A stretch of 64,000 nt of DNA from the NCBI RefSeq assembly GCF_000255455.1, contig NZ_JH621246.1, positions 174,969-238,968 on the forward strand. Direction: 5' to 3'. The position numbers were made by a program, and so were the translations under genes. Each line of letters opens with the position of its first letter. The first letter of the stretch is position 1. The notes beneath the pieces were generated by a model. That model was not told where the DNA came from. It searched no databases and was given only the letters and a program-made list of their open reading frames with translations. This document shows, one piece after another, positions 49,488-58,579 of this stretch. The stretch comes from Aquimarina agarilytica ZC1. GTDB lineage: Bacteria > Bacteroidota > Bacteroidia > Flavobacteriales > Flavobacteriaceae.

Positions 49488-51062
49488 ATGAAAAAGTTTC
49501 TATTTACAACACTTGGTATATTAGTACTAAGCGCAACAAGTCTGGCCCAAACCACATCGGAAGTTTTTGATTTTGCTAACACCAACAACCTTGGAACAGC
49601 AAGATACAATGGACTTAGTGGAGCTTTTGGCGCCTTGGGCGGAGACCTTACTGGTGTAGCAGAAAACCCCGCCGGAGGAGCCGTTTTTACTAATTCCTAT
49701 GGGTCGGTAACTTTATCACAAGGCGGCAGTAATTTTAATAGCACTTATTTTAATACCACTACCGAAGCTTCTGATGCTAATTTTAATTTTAATCAAATTG
49801 GTGGTATTCTGATTTTAAAAAACACTTCTGGTTCCAAATCCATCAATAAAATAAGTTTAGGAATCCTATACAATAGAGACAATAACTATAATAGAGAATA
49901 TGCCATACAAGGCAATTCCAGTATTGGTAATATTGGCGACTATTTTGCAGGTCAAGCTGACGGATATGATATTCAAGACATAAGTCAAAGACAATTAGTT
50001 AATGATAACGGAGTCCCATTGGTAGATGAGGATGGAAATGAAATCTTAGAAGATTTCCTTGATGCCTATATAGATATAGGAGAACTTCCTGGCTTGGAAG
50101 CCAGAGGTCAACAAGCTTTTCTCGCGACTACTTCCAACATAATTTCACCAGACACAAATAACAATCGCCTTTATAACTCCGAAATAGTAGGAAGCAACAA
50201 CTCCCAACAAATAAGTACCATAACAAGTGGAGGAAGCAGTAAAGTAAGTATTAATCTAGCTTTTGAAATTGATGAGAAAATTTACTTAGGTGGTAATTTA
50301 AACTTCCATAATTATGACCTTAGAAAAAACACCCTAATTAGTGAGGTTAACAACAACACAACCGACAATATCAGCGAAGTATTTTTTGAAACCCGCTCGC
50401 GCACCTTTGGAAACGGTTTTTCACTAAACTTAGGAGGAATTGCCAAAATAGGAGACCAATTAAGACTTGGGCTAAGCTACCAAACACCCACTTGGAGTGT
50501 TTTACAAAATGAGCTTGACCAAAACTTAACCACATTTTTAAGAGATCAAGGTCCAGAAAACCCCAGAAATGTAGATCCGGGCTTGGTATTTAGTTACCCA
50601 GAATATGACATAAGAACTCCTGGAGAAGTATCGGCTAGTATTGCTTATGTTTTTGGAAAAGATGGATTATTGAGCGCTCAATATTCTCGTAAAGATTTCT
50701 CTAATATCAAATACGATGATAATGCTTTTGATTTCGACATTCTGAACAATCGAATTAAGAATACTTTCCAGGCCGTGAATAGCTTAAAAATCGGTGGTGA
50801 ATATCGTTATGAAAAATGGCGCTTTAGAGGTGGGCTTAGCTACGTTACTAGCCCTTACAAAAATGATCGTATTGCCGGAGACACCCAAGGTTTTTCACTT
50901 GGTACTGGATATGATTGGGGAAAATGGAAATTAGATATTGGTTACAATCATTTTGAAATTGACAGTAATGAAGTTCCTTTTGAGAATGACCTATACAATA
51001 ACGCAGCTGCAATAAACAGAAAAGGTGACGCCGTTTCGGTAACGCTAGGTGTTAATTTTTAA
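49488..51062 (+). CDS. OmpP1/FadL-family outer-membrane protein
   Basis: Outer-membrane beta-barrel of 524 residues. The signal peptide ends SLAQ (~21). The start of the mature protein (FANTNNLGTARYNGLSGAFGALGGDLTGVAENPAGGAVF) is a classical FadL/OmpP1-type plug and first strand in Bacteroidota. Late strands alternate polar and hydrophobic residues, and the C-terminus (SVTLGVNF) ends in an aromatic. Family members import hydrophobic compounds such as long-chain fatty acids; the substrate here is unknown. Operon with the upstream lipoprotein. Confidence 0.86.
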   Translation: MKKFLFTTLGILVLSATSLAQTTSEVFDFANTNNLGTARYNGLSGAFGALGGDLTGVAENPAGGAVFTNSYGSVTLSQGGSNFNSTYFNTTTEASDANFNFNQIGGILILKNTSGSKSINKISLGILYNRDNNYNREYAIQGNSSIGNIGDYFAGQADGYDIQDISQRQLVNDNGVPLVDEDGNEILEDFLDAYIDIGELPGLEARGQQAFLATTSNIISPDTNNNRLYNSEIVGSNNSQQISTITSGGSSKVSINLAFEIDEKIYLGGNLNFHNYDLRKNTLISEVNNNTTDNISEVFFETRSRTFGNGFSLNLGGIAKIGDQLRLGLSYQTPTWSVLQNELDQNLTTFLRDQGPENPRNVDPGLVFSYPEYDIRTPGEVSASIAYVFGKDGLLSAQYSRKDFSNIKYDDNAFDFDILNNRIKNTFQAVNSLKIGGEYRYEKWRFRGGLSYVTSPYKNDRIAGDTQGFSLGTGYDWGKWKLDIGYNHFEIDSNEVPFENDLYNNAAAINRKGDAVSVTLGVNF

Positions 51063-51168
51063 AATAACAAAGCACCATTTTTAACACCGAAATAAACTTC
51101 AAATAGGTTCTAATCTATTTCGATTAAAAAATCAAAAAACAATGCCCTAAAAATAGAGTTGAAAGCTG

Positions 51169-51176
51169 TATATTTG
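51169..51176 (+). promoter_or_regulatory. Putative -7 box of folE
   Basis: TATATTTG matches TAnnTTTG, 45 bases before the folE ATG. No clear -33 box was seen. Confidence 0.45.
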
Positions 51177-51221
51177 TGGGCTAAAATTAATTGAGCTTTT
51201 CAGTTAACGAATATCTTACTA

Positions 51222-51899
51222 ATGAAAGAAAATCAAGATTCGGAATCAGCTGACTTTATTGGAGATAACCATGTAAGCACCAATGCCACTACTCCATTAA
51301 GAGAAGACGCGTTTGAATTGAGTGATAGCGAAAAAATCGCTTTAATTAAGGAGGATGTAAGAAACATTATGAATACTCTTGGGCTTGACCTTAATGACGA
51401 CAGTCTAAAAGGCACCCCAAATAGAGTCGCTAAAATGTTTGTCAAAGAAATTTTTGGTGGTTTATCCCCAAAAAAGAAACCCAAAGCTTCTGTTTTTGAT
51501 AACAATTACAAGTATGGCGAAATGTTAGTTGAAAAAAACATTACCCTATACTCTACTTGCGAACACCACTTATTACCTATTGTTGGTAGAGCACATGTTG
51601 CTTACATATCTAATGGTACCGTGGTTGGCTTATCCAAAATGAATCGTATTGTTGATCATTATGCTAAACGCCCCCAAGTACAAGAGCGTTTAACTATGCA
51701 AATTGTACAAGAACTGCAAAATGTACTTGGCACCGAAGATGTAGCATGTGTAATTGACGCCAAACACCTTTGCGTAAACTCTCGTGGTATTCGCGATATT
51801 GAAAGTAGCACCGTAACAAGTGAATTTGGCGGTAAGTTTAAAGATCCTGCTATTAAGCGCGAATTTCTAGATTACATTCAACTTGACACTAAGTTTTAA
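51222..51899 (+). CDS. folE: GTP cyclohydrolase I
   Basis: Converts GTP to 7,8-dihydroneopterin triphosphate, the first step of folate synthesis. At 225 residues it is full length, with the core (~60-225) holding the zinc site in STCEHHL (~111-117) and the Cys in HLCVNSRGI (~182-190). GLSKMNRIV (~137-145) and Q-E-R-L-T are typical. The first ~40 residues are acidic and poorly conserved. A 17-bp terminator follows. Confidence 0.96.
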   Translation: MKENQDSESADFIGDNHVSTNATTPLREDAFELSDSEKIALIKEDVRNIMNTLGLDLNDDSLKGTPNRVAKMFVKEIFGGLSPKKKPKASVFDNNYKYGEMLVEKNITLYSTCEHHLLPIVGRAHVAYISNGTVVGLSKMNRIVDHYAKRPQVQERLTMQIVQELQNVLGTEDVACVIDAKHLCVNSRGIRDIESSTVTSEFGGKFKDPAIKREFLDYIQLDTKF

Positions 51900-51935
51900 A
51901 CAAAAAATCTTGAAGTAAACTTACTTCGTCAACAT

Positions 51936-51975
51936 AAAAAAAGAGCTTATCCCAATGGATAAGCTCTTTTTTTTT
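51936..51975 (+). terminator. Terminator of folE
   Basis: A perfect 17-bp stem (51936-51952 with 51957-51973; core GAGCTTATCC) with a CAAT loop and T-tract. Confidence 0.85.
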
Positions 51976-52293
51976 ATGGAATCCGTCAAACCTAAAAACA
52001 CTTCAAAATCTGTATTTATATAATTTATACCATTACCTATATGAATTTCTTACACAGTAATTTCAAATGGTAAATGGTATAAAACTTCACTAATAATATT
52101 TCCACTTATAAAACCCCAACATGCCCCAAGATCATAATAAACTTGGCACCTCAATTACAATTTATTTGACAAAAACCATTAACAGAAACCAACTACAAAA
52201 GTTAAAATTCTGAAAAAACAATCACTCTAAGGGTAGGGTCATACAAATTATACTCGTATTTATTATAACACTCATACACAAATCAATTATATC
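51976..52293. other. Intergenic, no gene seen
   Basis: About 320 AT-rich bases ahead of the T9SS metalloprotease gene, with no ORF or clear promoter. Confidence 0.35.
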
Positions 52294-54636
52294 ATGAAAC
52301 AAAACTGCAATTACACGTTAAAATATACCGCATATGGCATTATTTTATTGTCTGGATTAACCCTAAATGCGCAAAGTATTCATCAAAATTTCACAAAAAC
52401 AGGCCAACAAAATTTACCAAGCACAAAGAAAACTTGCGCTTTAATTCACAAAAACCACAAAAATCTCCTATCCAGCAACAGCATTCCAAAAACTATAAAC
52501 GAAAAGGAAATCGCTGGAGCCAATTCCAATAACATTAAAGCCAACGCGGAATTCATTCCTAATTTTGGCACCAATAGCCACCAACAATCTCACATCACTA
52601 TAAATGGAAAAACCAACTCCAAAGATCCAAAGGTTATTGAACTTAATGAAAAAGAAGACCCAAAAAAAGGAAATGATTCTTTTGATACTGCCACAATTTT
52701 AAGTTCAGAAAACCGAAACACTTTTTTTGAAATAACTGCCGAAATTGGTGATGGGCCACACGGAATAAATGGCACCAAAAAAGGAGATTTTGACACCTAT
52801 AAATTTAGCGCAAAAAAGGATCAAAATGTAAACCTATTTTTTGCCTCTATTGACATTAAAAGCGAATTATTCCTTACCACAATAGTCTTAAATTCTAAAA
52901 ACGAATTAGTAGCAGACGGACAAGATATAAATGGCACAGGAAAGTCACTTAGCTTTACCTCGGAAAATGATGAGGAATATAGAATTTTAATATTTGACAC
53001 TGACACTGGAGTTAAAGATGGAAGAATCACTTTTAATTTAGATTTAAAACCTGAAGACAGACTAGGCCTATCCACCCAAGATAAATACGAAATATTTGTT
53101 GGTATAAGTGATACAGACATTGACTACTATACATTAAATCTAGAAAAAGGAGATATTTTTGACCTTAGGGTTTTTAATGGCACCACCATTAATGCCGAGC
53201 TATTTTTGCCGGACAACTCCCTAGCCATAAACAATAACACTATTGGATCACCTACAGATTTTGCGATTGACGAAGAGAAACTTAGCACTATACCGTCTAT
53301 CGGGTTATCATACACGGCACCCATTAGCGGCCTATATACAATAAAACTTGCACACACAGGCGCAGCTGAAAAATATGAAGCAGTCTTAACAACTAGTAAG
53401 GCTGGATACCTTACTAAGAATATTGGAAAAAGACAATTATTCTATATAGACTTTACCGGAGAAACTATAGGCTCTCTAAACTTTAAATCAACTAAATTTA
53501 CACCGTTAAATGCCGAACTGGAAGAAAAAGCAATTACACTTGATAAAATTGACGATTATTTTGAAAATTGGGAAATAGAAAACACTTCAAAAAACAGAAC
53601 AAATTTAACGTACAAAATAGTTGAAGGCATAAAAAATAATTTTAAAAAATTAGAAGGCCTCAATAAAGATTATGAAATCTACTTTATAAGTGATTATGGA
53701 AATCCACTACTTGGAAAATACATCCCAAAACTATTACACAAATACAATATTCCACATAGTACTTTATTTATAGGAGGAGACAACACCGTTGATCCAGAAA
53801 TTGGTTCCGGTGTGCTTGGAGTAGCTAATTCAGTTGACATAGGTAATTTTGACATAAACGACAATGCTATTGTTTTTTTAAATGAAATAAGTGAAAAAAT
53901 AAAACCCGACGCAACTGAGTTTGAAATACTAGATAGCGCCAGCTACAACAAAATAAAACTAGCTGACGGAGCTAGTAAAGAAGACTTAATTGCAACTGGT
54001 GTATCCTACCTAGCCTCACACGAAATAGGCCACATTGTTGGCTTAGAGCACACCGATCCAGATAATGAGACAAGAACAATTATGGATAGTAATTCTTTTG
54101 CTCATGTATCCCTTGGATTAGAAAATGCAGACACCCCATTTTCAAAAGAAACAAGTAAGGGTCTTATTTTTAAAGCAGACACCTATGCATCCAACGAAAT
54201 ATTAGGAGGAGAAAACCTTACCGATTTTTTTGCTGCTGTAAATTTAGGCTACAAGTCAAAATACGGATTCAAAGGCATTGATGACACTAATACCACATTT
54301 GATAATGAAATAAAACAACTTGAAGACAATGTATTAGCGGTACTAAATGACACTACAGAGGATTTTGAAACAATCACCAACAAATGGCCTAATCCACTAC
54401 CTTATAATCAATCATCCATATTGGAATTACCTCAACTTTCAAATGAAAAAACCAGTATCACTATTTTTAATTTAGACGGAAAACGCATAGCCGATATAAC
54501 TAAGCTTAATTCGATTATTGAAGAAAACAATTCGCTATCATTTACACCAGCGGATTACCACTTAAATACCGGCACTTATATTTGTAAAATAAGCACCGAC
54601 ACCACTACATTTAATCGCAAAATAGTTATTGAGTAG
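52294..54636 (+). CDS. Secreted zinc metalloprotease with PPC-like domains and T9SS-type tail
   Basis: Secreted protease of 780 residues. The signal peptide ends LNAQ (~27). Two bacterial pre-peptidase C-terminal-like domains lie near 125-250 (FDTATIL, GDFDTYKFSAKKDQNVNLFF) and 255-370 (DIDYYTLNLEKGDIFDLRV). A metzincin-like catalytic domain (~380-640) has HEIGHIVGLEHTD (~577-589), a full HExxHxxGxxH zinc motif, and a possible Met-turn T-I-M-D-S-N (~600). The last ~85 residues (KWPNPLPYNQSSILELPQL...) look like a T9SS sorting domain, somewhat divergent at its first strand. It may release nutrients from protein. Stands alone. Confidence 0.8.
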   Translation: MKQNCNYTLKYTAYGIILLSGLTLNAQSIHQNFTKTGQQNLPSTKKTCALIHKNHKNLLSSNSIPKTINEKEIAGANSNNIKANAEFIPNFGTNSHQQSHITINGKTNSKDPKVIELNEKEDPKKGNDSFDTATILSSENRNTFFEITAEIGDGPHGINGTKKGDFDTYKFSAKKDQNVNLFFASIDIKSELFLTTIVLNSKNELVADGQDINGTGKSLSFTSENDEEYRILIFDTDTGVKDGRITFNLDLKPEDRLGLSTQDKYEIFVGISDTDIDYYTLNLEKGDIFDLRVFNGTTINAELFLPDNSLAINNNTIGSPTDFAIDEEKLSTIPSIGLSYTAPISGLYTIKLAHTGAAEKYEAVLTTSKAGYLTKNIGKRQLFYIDFTGETIGSLNFKSTKFTPLNAELEEKAITLDKIDDYFENWEIENTSKNRTNLTYKIVEGIKNNFKKLEGLNKDYEIYFISDYGNPLLGKYIPKLLHKYNIPHSTLFIGGDNTVDPEIGSGVLGVANSVDIGNFDINDNAIVFLNEISEKIKPDATEFEILDSASYNKIKLADGASKEDLIATGVSYLASHEIGHIVGLEHTDPDNETRTIMDSNSFAHVSLGLENADTPFSKETSKGLIFKADTYASNEILGGENLTDFFAAVNLGYKSKYGFKGIDDTNTTFDNEIKQLEDNVLAVLNDTTEDFETITNKWPNPLPYNQSSILELPQLSNEKTSITIFNLDGKRIADITKLNSIIEENNSLSFTPADYHLNTGTYICKISTDTTTFNRKIVIE

Positions 54637-54682
54637 CTACTCATATAACTTATCACTAACTAACTTAATCATCACTAACTGC

Positions 54683-54716
54683 AGCAGCTTAAATTAAATA
54701 TTTAAGCTGCTTTTTT
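54683..54716 (+). terminator. Terminator of the T9SS metalloprotease gene
   Basis: AGCAGCTTAAA (54683-54693) pairs with TTTAAGCTGCT (54701-54711), then T6. Confidence 0.8.
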
Positions 54717-54763
54717 ATTAGAATAAACCAACCTCAAATTAACTGTTAAACCTCACATATAGG

Positions 54764-54799
54764 CATAAAAAATCCCGCCTATGGCAGGATTTTTTTATT
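54764..54799 (-). terminator. Terminator of the exb operon
   Basis: The inverted repeat AAAAATCC(C)GCC/GGC(A)GGATTTTT pairs fully only as minus-strand RNA (a G-U pair replaces an A-C mismatch) and has a U-tract there. It closes the minus-strand ExbB/ExbD operon. Confidence 0.75.
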
Positions 54800-54816
54800 G
54801 TTATGTGACTAAAAAC

Positions 54817-55299
54817 TTATTTCACGTTTCTAGTAGCATCACCCGCTTTGGTAGAATAGTTAATTTTTAACTGATTCACTTCACGTAATTGCTCTTTAAC
54901 ATCACCTATAAGTCCCATATTGGTATTTTTGTCAACTTTTAAAGCTGCCATTAACTTCCCTATTTGATCCTCTGGCGTATTTGCTCTTGTTTCCTGTACA
55001 AAAGATTGCACCTCTTTTATATTTGAAACAAATTTATCATTCAACTGTACTTTTGCTTCTGTACCAAACTTACGATATTCTTTACCAGGCTTACCCGCGT
55101 AAATATACATTACCAAACTACGGTTTTCAAGCTTTTCCACTTGATCTGCATAAGGCAACACATTTTCTATCATTAAGGTACTATCACGCATTACAGTAGC
55201 CACCATAAAAAAGAACAAAAGCATGAATACAATATCAGGCAATGAAGCTGTCGAAATAGCGGGAAGTTCTTTTTTCCCTCCTTTATTAAACTTTGACAT
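54817..55299 (-). CDS. exbD: ExbD/TolR-family protein (last gene of the operon)
   Basis: Periplasm-facing subunit of a TonB-energising complex, 160 residues. It has one N-terminal TM (~20-40) with the conserved proton-path Asp in L-P-D-I-V-F-M-L-L-F-F-F-M-V (Asp ~22). The periplasmic domain (~45-160) is the usual ExbD type in the first part, then a longer tail ending …ATRNVK. Start MSKFNKGGKKELPAISTASL is typical. It lies 23 bases after a second exbD. Two ExbD paralogues in tandem are common in Bacteroidota. Confidence 0.92.
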   Translation of the reverse strand: MSKFNKGGKKELPAISTASLPDIVFMLLFFFMVATVMRDSTLMIENVLPYADQVEKLENRSLVMYIYAGKPGKEYRKFGTEAKVQLNDKFVSNIKEVQSFVQETRANTPEDQIGKLMAALKVDKNTNMGLIGDVKEQLREVNQLKINYSTKAGDATRNVK

Positions 55300-55322
55300 T
55301 TCTTATCTTTTTTAAATGGTTA

Positions 55323-55937
55323 TTACTCTTTTGCTTCTGCTTCAGATAATTTTTCTGGAAACAACTTTTTCACAGCATCTTTCTTCTCTTCAAAATCTTT
55401 TTCCTCATCAGAATCCTTCTTTGCATCTTTTAGGCCTTGAAGAATATCTTTATAAGTCATCCCATACAAACGCTTTGCTTCACGCTCACGTAAAAATGCA
55501 TAAGCTGCCATCAATTCATTTTGAATGGCTATGTAAGTTCCATAATTAGTTTCACGGCTATTTTGCAACGAAATTACCGCCTTACTTGGGTTATCCGATG
55601 ATTCTGGATTTTTCTTACCACGACAGTAATTACACTTATTATTAGCCTCTGTACCACCACCATTATCTAAAAATTCAATGGCAGCTTGACGTAAATCCTT
55701 TAACTCCATGTTTTGATCCTCCACCAATAATTGATTGTCTTTGTTTACAATAACGTTAAACAAATTCTTTTCCTTTATTTTTGGGGCAGTAATATCATCT
55801 GGAAGTTTCGGAGGCAATTTCCTATTAATTCCTGTATCCGACGCAATTGTCGTTGTTACTAGGAAGAAAATAAGAAGCAAGAATGCAATATCGGCCATAG
55901 ACCCTGCATTAACCTCTGGTGCTGCTCTTTTTGCCAT
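55323..55937 (-). CDS. exbD: ExbD/TolR-family protein (first exbD)
   Basis: Second ExbD subunit, 204 residues, longer than usual. TM (~14-34) carries the Asp in M-A-D-I-A-F-L-L-L-I-F-F-L-V (~16). The periplasmic part includes an insert with a C-N-Y-C-R-G-K-K motif (~102-109), a possible disulfide or metal site, and a highly charged C-terminal tail (~160-204) of Lys/Glu/Asp. The start M-A-K-R-A-A-P-E-V-N-A-G follows the upstream membrane-protein gene by 2 bases. It is expected to work with the ExbB in this operon. Confidence 0.92.
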   Translation of the reverse strand: MAKRAAPEVNAGSMADIAFLLLIFFLVTTTIASDTGINRKLPPKLPDDITAPKIKEKNLFNVIVNKDNQLLVEDQNMELKDLRQAAIEFLDNGGGTEANNKCNYCRGKKNPESSDNPSKAVISLQNSRETNYGTYIAIQNELMAAYAFLREREAKRLYGMTYKDILQGLKDAKKDSDEEKDFEEKKDAVKKLFPEKLSEAEAKE

Positions 55938-55939
55938 AA

Positions 55940-56413
55940 TTAGTTACTTATTGATTTTTTGATTCCTGCTACAAGCATTGCACCTACAGCTACTGCTGCA
56001 AAAATGTAAAATGCAATAATACCTGCTTCAACCCAACGTGTAGTACCTTCTGTGATTACTACACCATCTCTAGTAATTACTTCTTTCCCTTTTGATAAAG
56101 CAAAACTAACACCAACTACGACCAAAAAGGCACCAGCTCCTATTAGTGTTTTTACTAAACTTGATGGATTTTTTACTAAACCTCCAATAATTGTTATTAA
56201 TGTTACCAACAATAACACTCCAATAACAACTAAGGCTAAATTGTAAAGTGGCGACACCAATGCTGTTGATTGCGCCAAAGGAAGTTCTCTTGCTTCTGTA
56301 GCACCAGCTTCAGTCATTAAGTCCGAAAAGCCACCATTCATTATATACAATAGCACACCTGACAATAAACCTACTGCAAGCACTACGTATGATATGATTT
56401 TTGAAATTTTCAT
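55940..56413 (-). CDS. Four-helix membrane protein between exbB and exbD
   Basis: Protein of 157 residues with three or four predicted helices (~5-24, ~48-71, ~80-100, ~130-148). The ATG at 56413 (MKISKIISYVVLAVGLL) is preferred; the longer frame adds only MCKTKKQ. Not a recognised ExbB or ExbD. It sits between the MotA/TolQ-type gene and the two exbD genes with a 2-base gap downstream, so it is probably a component or assembly helper of the complex. Similar genes occupy this slot in other flavobacteria, but no function is known. Confidence 0.75.
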   Translation of the reverse strand: MKISKIISYVVLAVGLLSGVLLYIMNGGFSDLMTEAGATEARELPLAQSTALVSPLYNLALVVIGVLLLVTLITIIGGLVKNPSSLVKTLIGAGAFLVVVGVSFALSKGKEVITRDGVVITEGTTRWVEAGIIAFYIFAAVAVGAMLVAGIKKSISN

Positions 56414-56516
56414 TTGTTTCTTTGTTTTACACACTACCGAAATACGATAATGCTTTTATTAATAATCAGTTTCAAAAAGGATGATTTACAACCATCCTTT
56501 TTTAAAATAATATTGA

Positions 56517-57296
56517 TTATTTCTTTTTGTTAGCAACAAGAATATCAATTAATGAAATTGAAGCATCCTCCATATCATTTACGATAGAATCAATTTTTGC
56601 AACAATATAGTTGTAAAAAATTTGAAGAATAATTGCTACAACTAATCCAAATACCGTAGTTAAAAGTGCTACTTTAATACCACCTGCTACTAATGCTGGA
56701 TCCATATCTCCTGCTTGCTCAATTTTATCAAATGCCTGTATCATACCAATTACCGTACCCATGAAACCAAGCATTGGTGCCAAAGCGATAAATAATGATA
56801 ACCATGATACGTTTTTCTCTAACTGTCCCATTTGTACACCACCGTAAGCAACTACTGCTTTTTCAGCAGCATCAATACTTTCGTCAGCTCTATCCAAACC
56901 TTGGTAGTAAATAGATGCAACAGGTCCTTTTGTATTTCTACAAACTTCCTTAGCCGCTTCTACACCACCACTTGCAAGTGCATCTTCAACACTTTTTTGT
57001 AATTTTTTTGAATTAGAAGTAGATAAGTTTAAGTAAATAATTCTTTCAATAGCAATTGCTAAACCTAAAATTAAACAAATCAATACAATTCCCATAAATT
57101 CAGGACCCCCTTCGATGAAACGCTTTTTCAATCCTTGGTGAAATGATTCCTTAACTACTGGCCCAGCTGTGTCATCCTGTAGTGATGATACTGCTTCAGT
57201 TGTTGTAGCAGCTACTTCTACTGCCGTGTTTGCATTTGCAACGTTACCAATCATCATTGCTCCTGCGATGGCTAAAATTGAAAAGATTTTTTTCAT
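56517..57296 (-). CDS. exbB: MotA/TolQ/ExbB proton-channel family protein
   Basis: Proton-channel subunit that harvests proton-motive force to drive TonB-dependent transport. At 259 residues it has an N-terminal signal-like sequence, then the first main TM (~70-90), a cytoplasmic loop (E-S-I-D-A-A-E-K-A-V near 136-145) and two late TMs (~165-185 and ~205-225) with the typical L-F-I-A-L-A-P-M-L-G-F-M-G-T-V-I-G-M (~167-184). The start is 9 residues before the expected signal core; MKKIFSILAIAGAMM is consistent. First gene of the operon, preceded by a promoter-like sequence. Confidence 0.92.
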   Translation of the reverse strand: MKKIFSILAIAGAMMIGNVANANTAVEVAATTTEAVSSLQDDTAGPVVKESFHQGLKKRFIEGGPEFMGIVLICLILGLAIAIERIIYLNLSTSNSKKLQKSVEDALASGGVEAAKEVCRNTKGPVASIYYQGLDRADESIDAAEKAVVAYGGVQMGQLEKNVSWLSLFIALAPMLGFMGTVIGMIQAFDKIEQAGDMDPALVAGGIKVALLTTVFGLVVAIILQIFYNYIVAKIDSIVNDMEDASISLIDILVANKKK

Positions 57297-57379
57297 TAGT
57301 TCAAGTCTTAAGTTTACTAGTATTATTTAAGTTTTTAAAATCTGTGATAAATTAGGGGTAATACCCAATAAATTTTGTT

Positions 57380-57409
57380 TAAAGATATGTTTTTAAATGA
57401 CAAATCAAA
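57380..57409 (-). promoter_or_regulatory. Promoter of the exb operon
   Basis: Minus strand: TTTTG (complement of 57406-57409 plus flank), 18 bases, then TATCTTTA (57380-57387), a 7/8 match. Confidence 0.45.
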
Positions 57410-57478
57410 AAAAACACATACAATCACTTTAGCAAATAAATAAAAAAATGACGGTTTTATAAAATAGAAAACACTTTT

Positions 57479-58501
57479 TTAATGCATCTCCCCCCTTAAA
57501 TTAGCTTCAAATTCTATTTTAAAGTCATTTCTCTGCTTATTTTGCCCTAACAAATACATTGCTTTTGTTATAGCCGCCTCGGTCGTCATGTCTTTAGCAC
57601 TAATGATTCCCAAGGATTTCAACTGTTCACTTCCTTGGTAAATCCCTTGCTTAACTACCCCCGAAACACACTGGGAACAATTAATTATATTTTTTCCTTT
57701 TTTTTGCAATTCTTTCAATAAAAGCGCCAGCCAATTGGCATTAAAAATGGTTCCTGAGCCATAAGTTTCCATAATTAACACCTCAAAATCGACAGATGCA
57801 CACAATTGCTCAAACATTTTAGTCGTTATACCTGGATGTATTTTTACTAACAAAACTTTATCATTTAATGCCTCCGAAAATTTTGTGACCCTATTTAAAT
57901 TCGGCTTCAAAAGCATAGGTTCATTAATTTTAAGGCTTACGCCAGAAGTAACTAATGCTGGAAAATTAGGAGACATAAATGCTTTAAAACGGTCCGAACT
58001 TACTTTAGTACTTCGATTCCCTCTAAACAATTGACTATCAAAATACACCCCAACTTCGCTTACACTAGGCACTCCATTTTCCTGCAATAGGGCAATTTGA
58101 ATGGCTGTCAACACATTTTCCAAGGCATCGGTTCTAATATCACCAACTGGCAGTTGCGAACCGGTAAAAATAATAGGTTTTCTTAAATTTGAAAACATAA
58201 AGCTCAAGGCAGAAGCCGTATACGACATGGTATCCGTCCCATGCAATACCACAAAGCCATCATACTGCATAAATTTACTATAAATAAGATTTCCTAAAAA
58301 CTGCCAATCACTAGGATTCATATCCGCGGAATCCTTAGGCTCCGGAACACTTACAGTATCGATTTGAGCTTGAACTGATTTTAATTGAGGTATTTGCACT
58401 AAAAGATGATCAAAATCAAAAGCTTTTAACGCACCAGTAGCACTATCCTTGACCATTCCTATAGTTCCGCCTGTGTAAACTAGTAGTATTTTTTGCTGCA
58501 T
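57479..58501 (-). CDS. ansA: L-asparaginase, type I
   Basis: Cytoplasmic asparaginase (AnsA type) hydrolysing L-asparagine to aspartate and ammonia. At 340 residues it is near the E. coli AnsA length, with no signal peptide. The two threonine-containing signatures are V-Y-T-G-G-T-I-G-M (~8-16) and L-H-G-T-D-T-M-S-Y-T-A-S-A-L (~86-99), which include both catalytic Thr residues. The C-terminal region (S-Q-C-V-S-G-V-V-K-Q-G-I-Y) is typical. It lies apart from the exb operon and TatD with no evident cotranscription. Confidence 0.93.
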   Translation of the reverse strand: MQQKILLVYTGGTIGMVKDSATGALKAFDFDHLLVQIPQLKSVQAQIDTVSVPEPKDSADMNPSDWQFLGNLIYSKFMQYDGFVVLHGTDTMSYTASALSFMFSNLRKPIIFTGSQLPVGDIRTDALENVLTAIQIALLQENGVPSVSEVGVYFDSQLFRGNRSTKVSSDRFKAFMSPNFPALVTSGVSLKINEPMLLKPNLNRVTKFSEALNDKVLLVKIHPGITTKMFEQLCASVDFEVLIMETYGSGTIFNANWLALLLKELQKKGKNIINCSQCVSGVVKQGIYQGSEQLKSLGIISAKDMTTEAAITKAMYLLGQNKQRNDFKIEFEANLRGEMH

Positions 58502-58579
58502 TCAATAGTTTAAATTATTCAAAGAAAGCTTCAAATTAGTAAAAAATAAAATAACAGCCCCTATTCCCTATCACTAAGA

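Noticed and set aside
49184-49570. 128-codon ORF running from the lipoprotein repeats into the FadL-like gene
   Set aside because: Frame created by the repeat codons; it overlaps the real starts of two genes.
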